The notes below the pieces were generated by a model, which did no database searches, had not been told where the DNA came from, and saw nothing but the letters and a program-made list of their open reading frames with translations. The position numbers were made by a program, and so were the translations under genes. 64,000 bases of DNA from Halocynthiibacter namhaensis. Its GTDB lineage: Bacteria; Pseudomonadota; Alphaproteobacteria; Rhodobacterales; Rhodobacteraceae. The DNA lies in the NCBI RefSeq assembly GCF_000812685.1, contig NZ_JWIF01000056.1, forward strand, positions 310,001 through 374,000, written 5' to 3'. Positions 1 to 9,616 of this stretch are shown one piece after another (the stretch's first letter is position 1; each line of letters begins with the position of its first letter).

Positions 1-391
1 CCAGTTGCAGCCCGTTGAACCCGCCCCAAGAAATGCCTTGAATGCCGATGTTTCCACTGCACCAAGATTGGGCTGCGATCCAGTTGATGACTTCAATTCC
101 GTCAGATAATTCCTGTTCGGAATATTCGTCGTCAAATGTCCCTTCTGAATCGCCACATCCACGCCGATCTACCCGAATACTGACATATCCATGCTGAGCG
201 AAATGCAGGTGCATGCCATGATCGCGGGCGGCGGTGCCGTCAGATTTCCGGTAGGGCAAATATTCAAGGATGGCGGGCAAAGGTGTCGTCTGTGTGCCTT
301 CTGGCATCCAGATTTGGGCGGACAGTCGTGTCCCATCTGAAAGGGGGATCCCCATGTCGCGTTCAATTGAGATCGTCTGTGAACTTTGCAC
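1..391 (-). CDS. CocE/NonD-family (X-Pro dipeptidyl-peptidase S15-like) alpha/beta hydrolase, 3' end cut by window edge
   Basis: Only the first 130 residues are present; the gene continues beyond the left edge. They show the family's N-terminal half: YLPYRKSD near residue 44, RVDRRGCGDSEG near 73, and the nucleophile elbow GISWGG with the probable catalytic Ser121. Known members are soluble serine hydrolases acting on esters or on N-terminal dipeptides; the substrate here cannot be told. I chose the GTG at 391 because AAGGAG lies about six bases upstream on the minus strand. It starts 20 bases after the stop of the LacI-family gene, so the two probably form one transcript. The Asp and His of the triad lie outside the window. 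Confidence 0.8.
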   Translation of the reverse strand, partial: MQSSQTISIERDMGIPLSDGTRLSAQIWMPEGTQTTPLPAILEYLPYRKSDGTAARDHGMHLHFAQHGYVSIRVDRRGCGDSEGTFDDEYSEQELSDGIEVINWIAAQSWCSGNIGIQGISWGGFNGLQL

Positions 392-411
392 GGGGCTCTC
401 CTTGGTGTGGG

Positions 412-1455
412 CTATGTGCGACGCCGTTTCAGCGTTTCACCGAATTCAATCACTGGGCTGATTTCCGTGCGCACAGGCGCGCCATCGCTGTCGGGCGCAT
501 TGCGATTGATGATGATCTCTGCGGCTGCGCGCCCGATGTCGGCACGCCCTGCATCCATTGTGGCAAGTTGTACGGGCAGACCTTTAAGCAGCTCAACGCC
601 GTTGAAACCCGCTAGGCCAATTTGACCGGGCACATCGATATTTTCACTGAGGCAATGCAACAGCCCACCCGCGCCGATCATGTCGTTTGAATAATACAAA
701 AAGTCTAGATCAGGCGAACGGTTCAGGATGGTTTGGGTCATCTCGCGCCCTTTGGCGAGGGCGGACCCCCCGGAATAGAATTCCTTGTCATGGATTTCGA
801 GGCCAGATTTGGCGAGGGCTTCGGTGAAACCTTCGAAACGCTTTCGTGCGCGGTGATCAAGCGGCATTTTTGTGCCCAGAAAGCCGATACGTTCATAACC
901 CGCTTTGGCGATGGCTTTGGCCATTTCGCGCCCGGCACGACGATGGGAAATGCCGACCATAGAATCAATCGGCGTGCCATCCACGTCCATAATTTCCACC
1001 ACGGGAATATCGGCGTTGCGCATCATGGCGCGTGACGCATCCGTATGTTCCAAGCCAGCGATGATTACGCCAGAAGGGCGCCAAGACAGCATCTCATACA
1101 GAACCTGTTCTTCCTTTTCGGGGCGATACCCTGTGATGCCGATAACTGGCTGTAAGCCCGTGCCATCAAGCACATCTGTTATGCCGGTCATGACCTCAGG
1201 AAAAACCATATTCGACATAGACGGAATGATCACCGCCACAAGATTTACGCGTTGGGATGCCAAGGCTCCGGCGATCTTATTGGGGACATATCCAAGCGCT
1301 TTTGCAGCGGCGCGCACCTTTTCACGGGTGGTTGTGGATACATCACCACGATTGCGTAAAACACGCGACACCGTCATTTCACTGACGCCGGAGGCCTCTG
1401 ATACATCACGTAAAGTGAGGGCACGTTTGGGCGGTTCCGGCAGTTTCGATGTCAT
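412..1455 (-). CDS. LacI/GalR-family transcriptional regulator, gluconate-repressor (GntR)-like
   Basis: A 347-residue regulator with an N-terminal LacI helix-turn-helix (about residues 13-60, including SEMTVSRVLR) and a periplasmic-binding-protein-like effector domain. Its architecture and phrases such as the MLSW segment and the VVEIMD strand resemble enterobacterial gluconate repressors; that resemblance is from memory and the effector is unproven. An in-frame start at 1548 exists, but the ATG at 1455 places the helix-turn-helix at its usual distance from the N-terminus. A TAGCGCTA palindrome flanked by TAACA repeats sits just upstream and suggests self-regulation. The hydrolase at the left edge follows in the same direction and is a plausible target. 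No sugar kinase or transporter is visible. Confidence 0.88.
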   Translation of the reverse strand: MTSKLPEPPKRALTLRDVSEASGVSEMTVSRVLRNRGDVSTTTREKVRAAAKALGYVPNKIAGALASQRVNLVAVIIPSMSNMVFPEVMTGITDVLDGTGLQPVIGITGYRPEKEEQVLYEMLSWRPSGVIIAGLEHTDASRAMMRNADIPVVEIMDVDGTPIDSMVGISHRRAGREMAKAIAKAGYERIGFLGTKMPLDHRARKRFEGFTEALAKSGLEIHDKEFYSGGSALAKGREMTQTILNRSPDLDFLYYSNDMIGAGGLLHCLSENIDVPGQIGLAGFNGVELLKGLPVQLATMDAGRADIGRAAAEIIINRNAPDSDGAPVRTEISPVIEFGETLKRRRT

Positions 1456-1470
1456 GGGATACGCAGGCCT

Positions 1471-1497
1471 TTTGTTACTGTTAGCGCTATTGTTACC
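1471..1497 (-). promoter_or_regulatory. Putative LacI-family operator upstream of the regulator gene
   Basis: On the minus strand GGTAACA is followed by ATAGCGCTAACA and GTAACA. The 8-bp palindrome TAGCGCTA (1482-1489) is flanked by three TAACA units. LacI-family operators usually have a central CG pair, and GntR sites carry TTAC/GTAA half-sites. It lies 16-42 bases upstream of the ATG at 1455, as expected for autorepression. Not tested. Confidence 0.4.
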
Positions 1498-1844
1498 GAC
1501 AGTTGCGGTAGAAAGCCATGCCTTGATGTCACAGGTTGATCGGGCCATGCTTCTGTTTCAGAAGCAGTCGATGAATATTATCGATAAAAAACACGCCAGC
1601 AGTTGGGCGTCAGTCCATGGCCACAAGTATAATTCAGATAAAATGAAGAAAATTTGATATTGTCACTTTACCTTATGGTTAATGTTTTGGATGATTTTAC
1701 GGGGCGAGGACCTGAAAAGATATTTTTCTCATATGCCCACCTGAAAATGCAAAACTGATCGATATAGTTACCTAACAAGGCCGTTGGGGAGAGCTGATTT
1801 AAGTTTTGTCTTTTGTCGTGGTTGAAATTTTACCATGTTCCGAT

Positions 1845-1858
1845 TGAAAACGGTTTCA
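1845..1858. promoter_or_regulatory. LacI-type operator-like palindrome TGAAAACGGTTTCA
   Basis: TGAAA and TTTCA arms surround a central CG, which is the classic LacI/PurR-family operator layout. It lies about 110 bases upstream of rnhB and 390 bases from the LacI-family start. Its sequence differs from the TAGCGCTA site near that gene, so a different regulator, or chance, must be considered. Confidence 0.35.
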
Positions 1859-1968
1859 TTAGGTGCCAGTTCCGGCCCGCTTGAGGTTGTGAGAAAACGA
1901 GAGATGCTAAGCGCGAAATGTTGCGATCTTGCACTTGTCATGCGTCTAAAAAACGCGTTTCTGATCCT

Positions 1969-2604
1969 ATGACTGATAAGCTTGCAAAACCCGCCCCAGA
2001 TTTAACGTATGAAACCGCTGCGCGTGAGAAGGGTTTCCTTCGAATTGCCGGGGTGGACGAGGTCGGGCGGGGGCCGTTGGCCGGGCCTGTGATGGCGGCC
2101 GCTGTGGTTTTGGACATTGCCAATGTGCCTGAAGGTCTCAATGACTCAAAGAAACTGTCCGGAAAAAAACGCCGCGCGTTGTTTGGGGCGATCACCACTA
2201 CCTCCCAAGTGGGGGTCGGCGAGGCTTCGGTTGAAGAGATCGACGAACACAACATTCTGCGCGCGTCCCATATTGCGATGGTACGCGCGGTAGAATCCTT
2301 GGACCCTGCACCAGATTATTTATTGATTGATGGCAATATGATACCGCGCGGCCTTAATGTTCCATCCGAGGCGGTGATCAAGGGGGATGGCAAATCACAA
2401 TCCATCGCGGCCGCATCCATCATCGCCAAGACATTGCGTGATGACCTGATGGTGGCGCTGGGCGCCGAGTTTCCAGGCTATGGCTGGGAAAAGAACGCCG
2501 GATATCCGACAAAAATGCACCAGGATGCGTTGAAGGATCTTGGTGTGACCCCACACCATAGACGTTCCTTCAAGCCCGTACACAACATCTTGTATCAAGG
2601 CTAA
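1969..2604 (+). CDS. rnhB: Ribonuclease HII
   Basis: RNase HII cleaves the RNA strand of RNA-DNA hybrids and nicks at single ribonucleotides in DNA. The 211-residue product carries the GVDEVGRG motif (about 28-35) with the first acidic pair, LNDSKKL near 58, a LLIDG strand supplying the next acidic residue, and GDGKSQSIAAASI, all typical of the family. The frame is open from an earlier ATG at 1918, which would add 17 residues. I prefer 1969 because the extra residues resemble no family N-terminus, although neither start has a strong ribosome-binding site. ccrM follows 105 bases downstream in the same direction. Confidence 0.93.
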   Translation: MTDKLAKPAPDLTYETAAREKGFLRIAGVDEVGRGPLAGPVMAAAVVLDIANVPEGLNDSKKLSGKKRRALFGAITTTSQVGVGEASVEEIDEHNILRASHIAMVRAVESLDPAPDYLLIDGNMIPRGLNVPSEAVIKGDGKSQSIAAASIIAKTLRDDLMVALGAEFPGYGWEKNAGYPTKMHQDALKDLGVTPHHRRSFKPVHNILYQG

Positions 2605-2607
2605 AAC

Positions 2608-2656
2608 TTATCCCCAGGTTGCAATAAAATATTTGACGCGGAATCCAGGATGACTC
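2608..2656 (+). promoter_or_regulatory. ccrM leader with GANTC pair and a DnaA-box-like 9-mer
   Basis: TTATCCCCA at 2608-2616 differs by one base from the DnaA box TTATCCACA. TTGACG at 2633-2638 could be a -35 element. GAATC at 2641-2645 and GACTC at 2652-2656 are two targets of the methyltransferase encoded just downstream. In Caulobacter, methylation of GANTC sites in the ccrM promoter represses it; the same control here is inferred from the layout. Confidence 0.5.
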
Positions 2657-2664
2657 ATGCTTAG

Positions 2665-3813
<1,149 letters not shown>

Positions 3814-3924
3814 GGCTGAGCTGAGGTTCACAGAAATCACCAACGGGGCATACGACCCTGTTGGTGTAATTACAGAATAACTGGTTACCGCCTGTGCCTG
3901 CGATTTCGTTCGCGGCGCATACTT

Positions 3925-3955
3925 GCCCCGCTGCATCCTGTAGCGGGGCCTTTTT
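3925..3955 (+). terminator. Rho-independent terminator downstream of ccrM
   Basis: GCCCCGCT pairs perfectly with AGCGGGGC across a nine-base loop and is followed by CC and five T residues. It lies 112 bases past the ccrM stop and 15 bases beyond the end of the convergent gene. Confidence 0.85.
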
Positions 3956-3969
3956 GCTTAAGCGACTGT

Positions 3970-5103
3970 TTAACGAGGCATGGGGTTTGTCGCGTTTTTA
4001 TATGCCAGCCAGCTTTCGATTTCAGGGTAATATGTCCGGCGCCAGGTTTGAACTTTTGGGTTCATAATGCGTCTCCAGACCGGTGGGATCATCGCCGCCA
4101 CCGCCATGATCGGATACCCATAAGGCAGCTGAGGGGCCTCCTCTGCGGTATAGTTTTGAAGCAGGGGAAAGCGGCGATTGGGTTTGTAATGATGGTCAGA
4201 ATGACGCTGTAGATTGATCAACAACCAATTGGTGGCTTTATGGGCAGCGTTCCAGCTGTGATGGGGTTTGACATGTTCGTATTTGCCATCGCCCAAATGT
4301 TTGCGGGTGAGACCATAGTGTTCGACATAATTGGTGAGCTCCAGCTGCCAAATCGCGATGAAAGCCTGCCATAGAAACAGCAAAAGCCCAGTGATCCCAC
4401 CAAGCGCGATGGCCAGCACAAGCATCGCCCCTTGAAGGGCCCAGTACAGATAAAACGGGTTGCTTGGATGGCCGGGGGGCATTTGGCGGGCCTCAAGTCG
4501 ACGGGTTTCCACTTGCCAAGCCGATTGAATTGATTCGACAAAGACACGACGAAAATAGCGATGGAACCCTTCATTGTAACGCGCTGTAACGGCGTCGCGT
4601 GGCGTTCCAACGTACCGATGATGCACTAATAAATGTTCACTGCGGAAGTGGCTGTATAAAACCATGGCCAACAACAGATCGGCCAACACACGTTCAATGC
4701 GAGGCTTTTGATGCATTAATTCATGGGCGTAAACGATGCCAACCGACCCGCACATTACACCCATGCCAAAGAACAGAACGATCTTTTCCCAAATCGCAAG
4801 GTGACCGCTGTGGGTCACATACCAGAGAATCGCAAAGCTGGTGATGAACTGAATAGGGAACCAAATCATGGTGATGAGACGATACCAGAACAGATCGTCG
4901 TCATCGGTGTCGGTATCGGCGTTGTCCAAGTTTAGACCTGTGAATGCGTCGAGAATTGAAAAGAAATACCAACAGATCACAGGCAATAAGAAGACCGCCC
5001 ATCCACCATTTACAGCGCCAAAAATGGCGGTGGGCACGGTGAGAAGGCTCATCCAGAAGGGCAGGGCTTTTGTGAAATGGTTAAGGTTCGGGGGAAATGA
5101 CAT
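3970..5103 (-). CDS. alkB: AlkB-type membrane non-haem di-iron alkane 1-monooxygenase
   Basis: AlkB enzymes hydroxylate the terminal carbon of alkanes in the inner membrane using two irons held by histidines and electrons from rubredoxin. The 377-residue protein shows HELMH (127-131), EHLLVHH (156-162), NYVEHYGL (258-265) and LQRHSDHH (298-305), with several hydrophobic segments between them. The ATG at 5103 has AGGAG seven bases upstream. One deviation is seen: the usual EHxxGHH motif has V in place of G. No rubredoxin, rubredoxin reductase or alcohol dehydrogenase gene is near, so the electron partner must be encoded elsewhere. It lies next to mutY with 46 bases between. A role in another fatty-chain hydroxylation cannot be excluded. 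Confidence 0.85.
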   Translation of the reverse strand: MSFPPNLNHFTKALPFWMSLLTVPTAIFGAVNGGWAVFLLPVICWYFFSILDAFTGLNLDNADTDTDDDDLFWYRLITMIWFPIQFITSFAILWYVTHSGHLAIWEKIVLFFGMGVMCGSVGIVYAHELMHQKPRIERVLADLLLAMVLYSHFRSEHLLVHHRYVGTPRDAVTARYNEGFHRYFRRVFVESIQSAWQVETRRLEARQMPPGHPSNPFYLYWALQGAMLVLAIALGGITGLLLFLWQAFIAIWQLELTNYVEHYGLTRKHLGDGKYEHVKPHHSWNAAHKATNWLLINLQRHSDHHYKPNRRFPLLQNYTAEEAPQLPYGYPIMAVAAMIPPVWRRIMNPKVQTWRRTYYPEIESWLAYKNATNPMPR

Positions 5104-5149
5104 AATGAACTCCTGATTGCGGCGATAAAATCGCAATCGGGTTAAGAAT

Positions 5150-6198
5150 TCAATGTGGCAAATGCGGGTGCGCCATGGTGAAGGCTTTGCGCATAACCGT
5201 TGGAAGATCCGATGCGCTGAACTTGTGTTTGGTGATGAACAGGCCGGGGCAATCTTGGGGCAGATCAGCATAACGCAGATGCAGGATCAGATGGAAATGC
5301 GTGAACGTATGGCGCACTTCCCCCGGAAGGACCTGCCAATCGGCCTTTACAGGGGCGGCTTCTTTCGCAATATCGCCCCATTCTGCACCGGGCCAACCCA
5401 GCATTCCGCCCAAAAGACCTTTGTCGGGGCGACGTTCCATCAACCAAGCGCCATCTGCGCGACGACCAATATAGGCGATGCCGTGGCGTGTTGGTTTGGG
5501 GGCTTTCGGTGTTTTCTTGGGAAAATCAGCGTGATCCCCGGCTTTGCGTCCGTCGCAATATGTCATCCAGGGGCAAATGCCGCAGGCGGGTGATTTCGGG
5601 GTGCAAATCGTCGCCCCAAGATCCATCACGGCTTGGGCGTAATCGCCAGGGCGTTGTTTTGGGGTTAGGGCCGCCGCCAATTCGGTAAGTTCAGGTTTAG
5701 CAGCAGGTAAAGGTGTTTCAACGCGGTAAAGACGTGACATGACACGTTCCACATTGCCATCCAGCACGGTGTAGGGCTGATCAAACGCGATGGAGGACAC
5801 CGCCGCCGCCGTATAGGGGCCGATCCCAGGTAATTTAAGTAAAATCGCGTGATCATTAGGGAAAATTCCACTGTGATCGGTCACAATCGCGCGGGCACAT
5901 TTTAACAGGTTTCGGGCGCGCGCATAATATCCAAGCCCGGCCCAAGCGGCCATAACGTCTTCGTCAGGGGCATTTGCAAGATCATGACACTTGGCCAGCG
6001 GGTGGTGAACTTTAGGAAATATTCCTTAACAGCGGCAACCGTGGTTTGCTGCAACATGATTTCGGACATCCAAATGTGGTAAGGATCTGGCGTGACGCCA
6101 TTTTTTCGCATGCTTGGCGCTGTGCGCCAGGGCATTTCGCGGGCGTTTTGGTCGTACCAAGATAGCAACTCACCACTTAAATCGGCCATATCACGCAA
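5150..6198 (-). pseudogene. mutY: A/G-specific adenine glycosylase MutY, interrupted by a one-base frame disruption
   Basis: MutY removes adenine mispaired with 8-oxoguanine. The first frame (6198 down to about 5986) encodes the N-terminus, including SEIMLQQT with the catalytic glutamate. The second frame (about 5983 to 5150) continues with DLANAPDEDV, GLGYYARARN, the helix-hairpin-helix LPGIGPYTAAAV, the VLDGNV aspartate, the iron-sulfur cysteines C-X6-C-X2-C-X5-C, and a C-terminal NUDIX-like part. At 5984-5985 only two bases stand where one codon is expected, so one base is missing. Everything else looks intact, so this is either a recent mutation or a sequencing error. A TTG at 6198 has AGGA eight bases upstream; an ATG at 6189 is the alternative. 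Confidence 0.85.
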
Positions 6199-6262
6199 GT
6201 TTTACATCCTTTGAAGTCTTTTCGCTGGTGCCCCGCCCGGGCCGGGATACAATACATGTGAA

Positions 6263-6796
6263 ATGGAAAAGCACACCTATAAAAAGACGGCGCCTTATCG
6301 TCGGCGTGGACGCAAGTTTACGCGCACCGGCAGTCTGTTGGAAAAGCAGATTCGCAAGGTCGGCGAAAGCCGTGGGTTTAGTGTTTCACGCCTTTTGACC
6401 CATTGGGCTGAGATCGTTGGCGAAGAAACGGCCGCCACCGCTTTGCCTGTGAAGGTAGGCTATGGGCGTGGTGGAATGGGGGCAACCTTGACGGTGCTTA
6501 CGACGGGGGCGAACGCGCCATTGTTGCAAATGCAGGCTGAAAAGATCCGCGAAAAGGTGAATGGCTGTTATGGCTATGCGGCGATATCCAAGGTGAAGAT
6601 CACCCAGACAGCCGCCACGGGTTTTGCCGAGGGGAAAGTGCAGTTTAAGCCAAAGCCGCGCAAACAGCCTGAGAAGATCGTTACCGAAGAGATGAAGCAT
6701 AACGCGCGCGATGTGGTGGCGGGGGTTGAGAATCAAACCCTGCATGATGCTCTCGCGTTGCTTGGTGAAAACATTTTATCCAAACAGAAATCCTGA
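6263..6796 (+). CDS. DUF721 (DciA-like) protein
   Basis: A 177-residue basic protein with the DUF721 core in its first half (LTHWAEIVGEETAATALPVKV) and a Lys/Pro-rich C-terminal tail. DUF721 proteins include DciA, the ancestral loader of the DnaB replicative helicase; that role is plausible here but not shown by the sequence alone. It is divergent from mutY, separated by 64 bases, and followed after 6-12 bases by the DsbA-like gene, so the two are probably cotranscribed. The ribosome-binding site at 6263 is weak. Confidence 0.8.
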   Translation: MEKHTYKKTAPYRRRGRKFTRTGSLLEKQIRKVGESRGFSVSRLLTHWAEIVGEETAATALPVKVGYGRGGMGATLTVLTTGANAPLLQMQAEKIREKVNGCYGYAAISKVKITQTAATGFAEGKVQFKPKPRKQPEKIVTEEMKHNARDVVAGVENQTLHDALALLGENILSKQKS

Positions 6797-6808
6797 AGAG
6801 GTATGAAC

Positions 6809-7486
6809 ATGCAAAGAAGAACAGTTCTTGGTGCGGGCGCTGCGGCGCTTTTGGGCGGCGGCGCTTGGTTTTTAAGCCAAGGTGCAAGGCCTGGCACAAC
6901 AACATTTGCGCCTATCAGTGCTGCAAATGCGCAAGAAGCAAGTGACATTGATACATCTGGTGTGATTGAAATGGTGCTTGGCGATGCGGATGCGCCTGTG
7001 ACGATCACGGAATATGCGTCCTATACTTGCCCACATTGTGCCAGCTTTCATGCAAATGTGATGCCACAGCTCAAGGCGAATTACATCGATACGGGCAAGG
7101 TGCGTTTCATCTATCGCGAAGTGTATTTTGATCGTTTCGGCCTTTGGGCGTCTATGGTTGCGCGTTGTGGTGGCCCACTGCGTTATTTCGGTATCCAAGA
7201 TGTGTTGTACAGCACGCAGCGCGAATGGCTTGATGGTAGCGACCCGGCTAAGATCGTCGAGAACCTACGCGCAATTGGGCGTTCTGCTGGTGTTTCGGAT
7301 GCAGAATTGGACACATGTTTCGCGGATGAAGACATGCCGCGTGCGATGCTTGCCGTGTATCAGAAAAACGCTGAGGCTGACGCGATCACATCCACGCCTT
7401 CGCTAAAAGTGAATGACACCAAATACGGCAACATGAACTATGCTGATCTGGCGGAATTGATTGATGCGGAGCTGCCAGCAGAATGA
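6809..7486 (+). CDS. DsbA-family thiol:disulfide oxidoreductase, exported
   Basis: A 225-residue periplasmic thioredoxin-fold protein. It begins MQRRTVLG followed by an Ala/Gly/Leu-rich stretch, a twin-arginine-like signal, with a possible cleavage site near SAANAQ (about 37-42). The active site is CPHC at 74-77, and a cis-proline is likely in ITSTPSL near the C-terminus. Such proteins make or repair disulfides in exported proteins. The ATG at 6809 is preferred over that at 6803 because GAAGAGG lies seven bases before it but only one base before the other. The last four bases overlap the next gene as ATGA. Confidence 0.88.
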   Translation: MQRRTVLGAGAAALLGGGAWFLSQGARPGTTTFAPISAANAQEASDIDTSGVIEMVLGDADAPVTITEYASYTCPHCASFHANVMPQLKANYIDTGKVRFIYREVYFDRFGLWASMVARCGGPLRYFGIQDVLYSTQREWLDGSDPAKIVENLRAIGRSAGVSDAELDTCFADEDMPRAMLAVYQKNAEADAITSTPSLKVNDTKYGNMNYADLAELIDAELPAE

Positions 7487-8625
7487 CACCACTTAAAGGT
7501 CTGAAAGTCGTCGAACTTGCCCGTGTACTTGCTGGTCCATGGGCGGGGCAGACGCTTGCGGATTATGGTGCGGATGTTATCAAATTGGAAAGCCATGAAG
7601 GCGATGACACGCGGCAATGGGGGCCCCCTTTTGTTGAACGTGATGGATCGGCTTCTTATTTTCACAGCTGCAACCGGGGGAAACACTCGGTTGCGGTTGA
7701 TCTTCGCAGTGCGGAAGACCAAGCCTTTATCCGGGAACTGGTTTCTGGTGCTGATATCCTAATTGAAAACTTCAAACTGGGTGGTTTGGCAAAATATGGA
7801 TTGGATTATGAGACCCTAAAACAGGTGAATCCGGGTCTTATCTATTGTTCGGTCACAGGTTTTGGCCAGACCGGGCCCTATGCGCATCGCGCGGGATATG
7901 ACTATATCATCCAGGGCATGTCCGGCCTCATGAGCGTCACGGGTGCCCCCGAAGGCCAACCGCAAAAGGTTGGAGTTGCGGTGACTGATATCTTTACAGG
8001 ATTATATGGGGTGACCGCGATTTTGGCAGCGCTTCATCAGCGTCATAGCACAGGAACAGGACAGCACATCGACATGTCCTTGCTGGATGTTGCTGTGGCG
8101 ATCGGGGCCAACCAGGGCATGAATTACCTGACAACCGGTAACGCGCCACAGCGTATCGGTAACGCACACCAAAATTTGACGCCATATCAAGTGTTTGATT
8201 GTTCCGACGGCTGGTTGATCATCGCAACGGGCAATGATGGGCAATACCAGCGTTTGTGCTGTCTTCTTGACTTGGAAGACATGGCATTTGCGCCTGAATA
8301 TTTGAAGAATGCGGATCGGTTAAAAAACCGTGATCAGATGACGCGCCGCTTGACAGAAAAGACCCTAACACGGACAAAATCGGATCTTTTGGCCGCCTGT
8401 GAGGCCCATAACGTGCCAGCGGGTCCGATCAATGACATGGCAGATGTGTTCGCAGACCCGCAAGTTGTTGCGCGGGGCATGCAAGTGGATCTGGATGGCA
8501 TACCGTCTGTTCGCGCCCCAGTGATTTTTTCTGATGCCGAGCTTTCGATTGCCCAGCCATCACCTGCGTTGGACGAACATGGGGCTGATGTTCGTGCAAA
8601 ACTGTGGAACGCAATTAAGAGTTAA
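7483..8625 (+). CDS. Class III (CaiB/BaiF) CoA-transferase
   Basis: Class III CoA-transferases move CoA between carboxylic acids through an aspartyl-anhydride intermediate. The 380-residue protein has the typical N-terminal signature (MTPLKGLKVVELARVLAGP) and the catalytic aspartate at residue 169 (VAVTDIFTG), the position seen in formyl-CoA transferase. The acid substrate cannot be assigned; no decarboxylase or dehydrogenase partner lies nearby. It starts within the stop of the DsbA-like gene (ATGA), implying translational coupling, and its 3' end overlaps lpxK on the opposite strand by 11 bases. Confidence 0.92.
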   Translation: MTPLKGLKVVELARVLAGPWAGQTLADYGADVIKLESHEGDDTRQWGPPFVERDGSASYFHSCNRGKHSVAVDLRSAEDQAFIRELVSGADILIENFKLGGLAKYGLDYETLKQVNPGLIYCSVTGFGQTGPYAHRAGYDYIIQGMSGLMSVTGAPEGQPQKVGVAVTDIFTGLYGVTAILAALHQRHSTGTGQHIDMSLLDVAVAIGANQGMNYLTTGNAPQRIGNAHQNLTPYQVFDCSDGWLIIATGNDGQYQRLCCLLDLEDMAFAPEYLKNADRLKNRDQMTRRLTEKTLTRTKSDLLAACEAHNVPAGPINDMADVFADPQVVARGMQVDLDGIPSVRAPVIFSDAELSIAQPSPALDEHGADVRAKLWNAIKS

Positions 8626-9616
8626 ACAAGTTAATAAGGCTCTGTTTCAGGGGAATAGGGTCTTTAAACTGTAAGCGCACCGGCAAAGTTAACACTTTCT
8701 GTCGGTATTTTTGCGGCAATCTTGCAGCGTCTTTTTCTGTGGTGACAAGCTGCGCCCTGTGAGATTTCGCATCTGACAGCAGCCGTGACATCAAGCGGTC
8801 TGACAGGGCTTGATGGTCTGCAAGCGGTTCGGTGTGGATCAAATCGGCCCCGAGGTTTTTCAGTGTCAAAAAGAATTTCTCGGGTCGCCCAATTCCAGCA
8901 AAGGCGAAAACAGGCATGTCTTTCCAGTCCATTCCCGTTTGCAATGGCGCGAGAGAGGCCTGCGCGATAGGCAGGTTGGGTGCGATCTCGTGGATTTTGG
9001 CACCCCAGGCGGCGTCAAAGCCAGATTGTGCTGCCTCATCCCCGATGGCAATGATCTGAGCAGCACGCGGAAGCCCTGCTGTGATCGGTTCACGCAATGG
9101 TCCGGCTGGGATACAACATCCGTTGCCAAAACCCACATTGGCATCGACCACGATGATCGGTAAATCAGTGTCTAATGCAGGGTTTTGAAAGCCATCGTCT
9201 AAAATGATCACATCGGCCCCTTGCGCAATGGCAAGCTCGGCACCTGCGGCGCGGTCTCTTGCAACAATCACCGGTGCGAAGGCAGACAGCAGCAAGGGTT
9301 CGTCACCAATGCGTTCGGCGGTGTGCTTGCGTTCGTCCACACGCAATGGATCGATCTGGGTGCCACCATATCCGCGCGAGACGATGTATGGGGTGTGTCC
9401 CATCGCCTGCAACTCAGAGGCAAGCCAGATGCAAACCGGTGTTTTTCCAGTACCACCGGCGTTTAGATTGCCGACACAGATGGTGGGTACGGGCAGGGAT
9501 TTGGGGTGCCCACGGGCCAGGCGGCGTGCTGTCGCGAGGGCATAAAGCGCCCCCAGAGGTGACAGAACGCGGGCTTTCAACCCCAAGGGTTGTGACCAAA
9601 AATCAGGGGTGCGCAT
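8615..9616 (-). CDS. lpxK: Tetraacyldisaccharide 4'-kinase (lipid A biosynthesis)
   Basis: LpxK phosphorylates the 4' position of the lipid A disaccharide at the inner membrane. The 333-residue protein begins with a short hydrophobic segment (LSPLGALYALATA) that usually anchors it, followed by the P-loop GNLNAGGTGKTP at about 49-60 and a DDGFQ motif, both diagnostic. The ATG at 9616 overlaps the end of waaA by 14 bases, giving a tightly packed minus-strand operon. A longer frame from 9652 adds residues not seen in the family. Confidence 0.95.
   Translation of the reverse strand: MRTPDFWSQPLGLKARVLSPLGALYALATARRLARGHPKSLPVPTICVGNLNAGGTGKTPVCIWLASELQAMGHTPYIVSRGYGGTQIDPLRVDERKHTAERIGDEPLLLSAFAPVIVARDRAAGAELAIAQGADVIILDDGFQNPALDTDLPIIVVDANVGFGNGCCIPAGPLREPITAGLPRAAQIIAIGDEAAQSGFDAAWGAKIHEIAPNLPIAQASLAPLQTGMDWKDMPVFAFAGIGRPEKFFLTLKNLGADLIHTEPLADHQALSDRLMSRLLSDAKSHRAQLVTTEKDAARLPQKYRQKVLTLPVRLQFKDPIPLKQSLINLFNS

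Larger units (their letters stand above)
1456..1968. other. Gene-free interval between the regulator and rnhB
   Basis: About 510 bases without a convincing coding sequence; it is visibly richer in A and T than its surroundings. It holds the candidate operator next to the LacI-family gene and a second LacI-like palindrome at 1845-1858. It should contain the divergent promoters for the regulator and rnhB, but no strong -35/-10 pair could be assigned. Confidence 0.6.
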
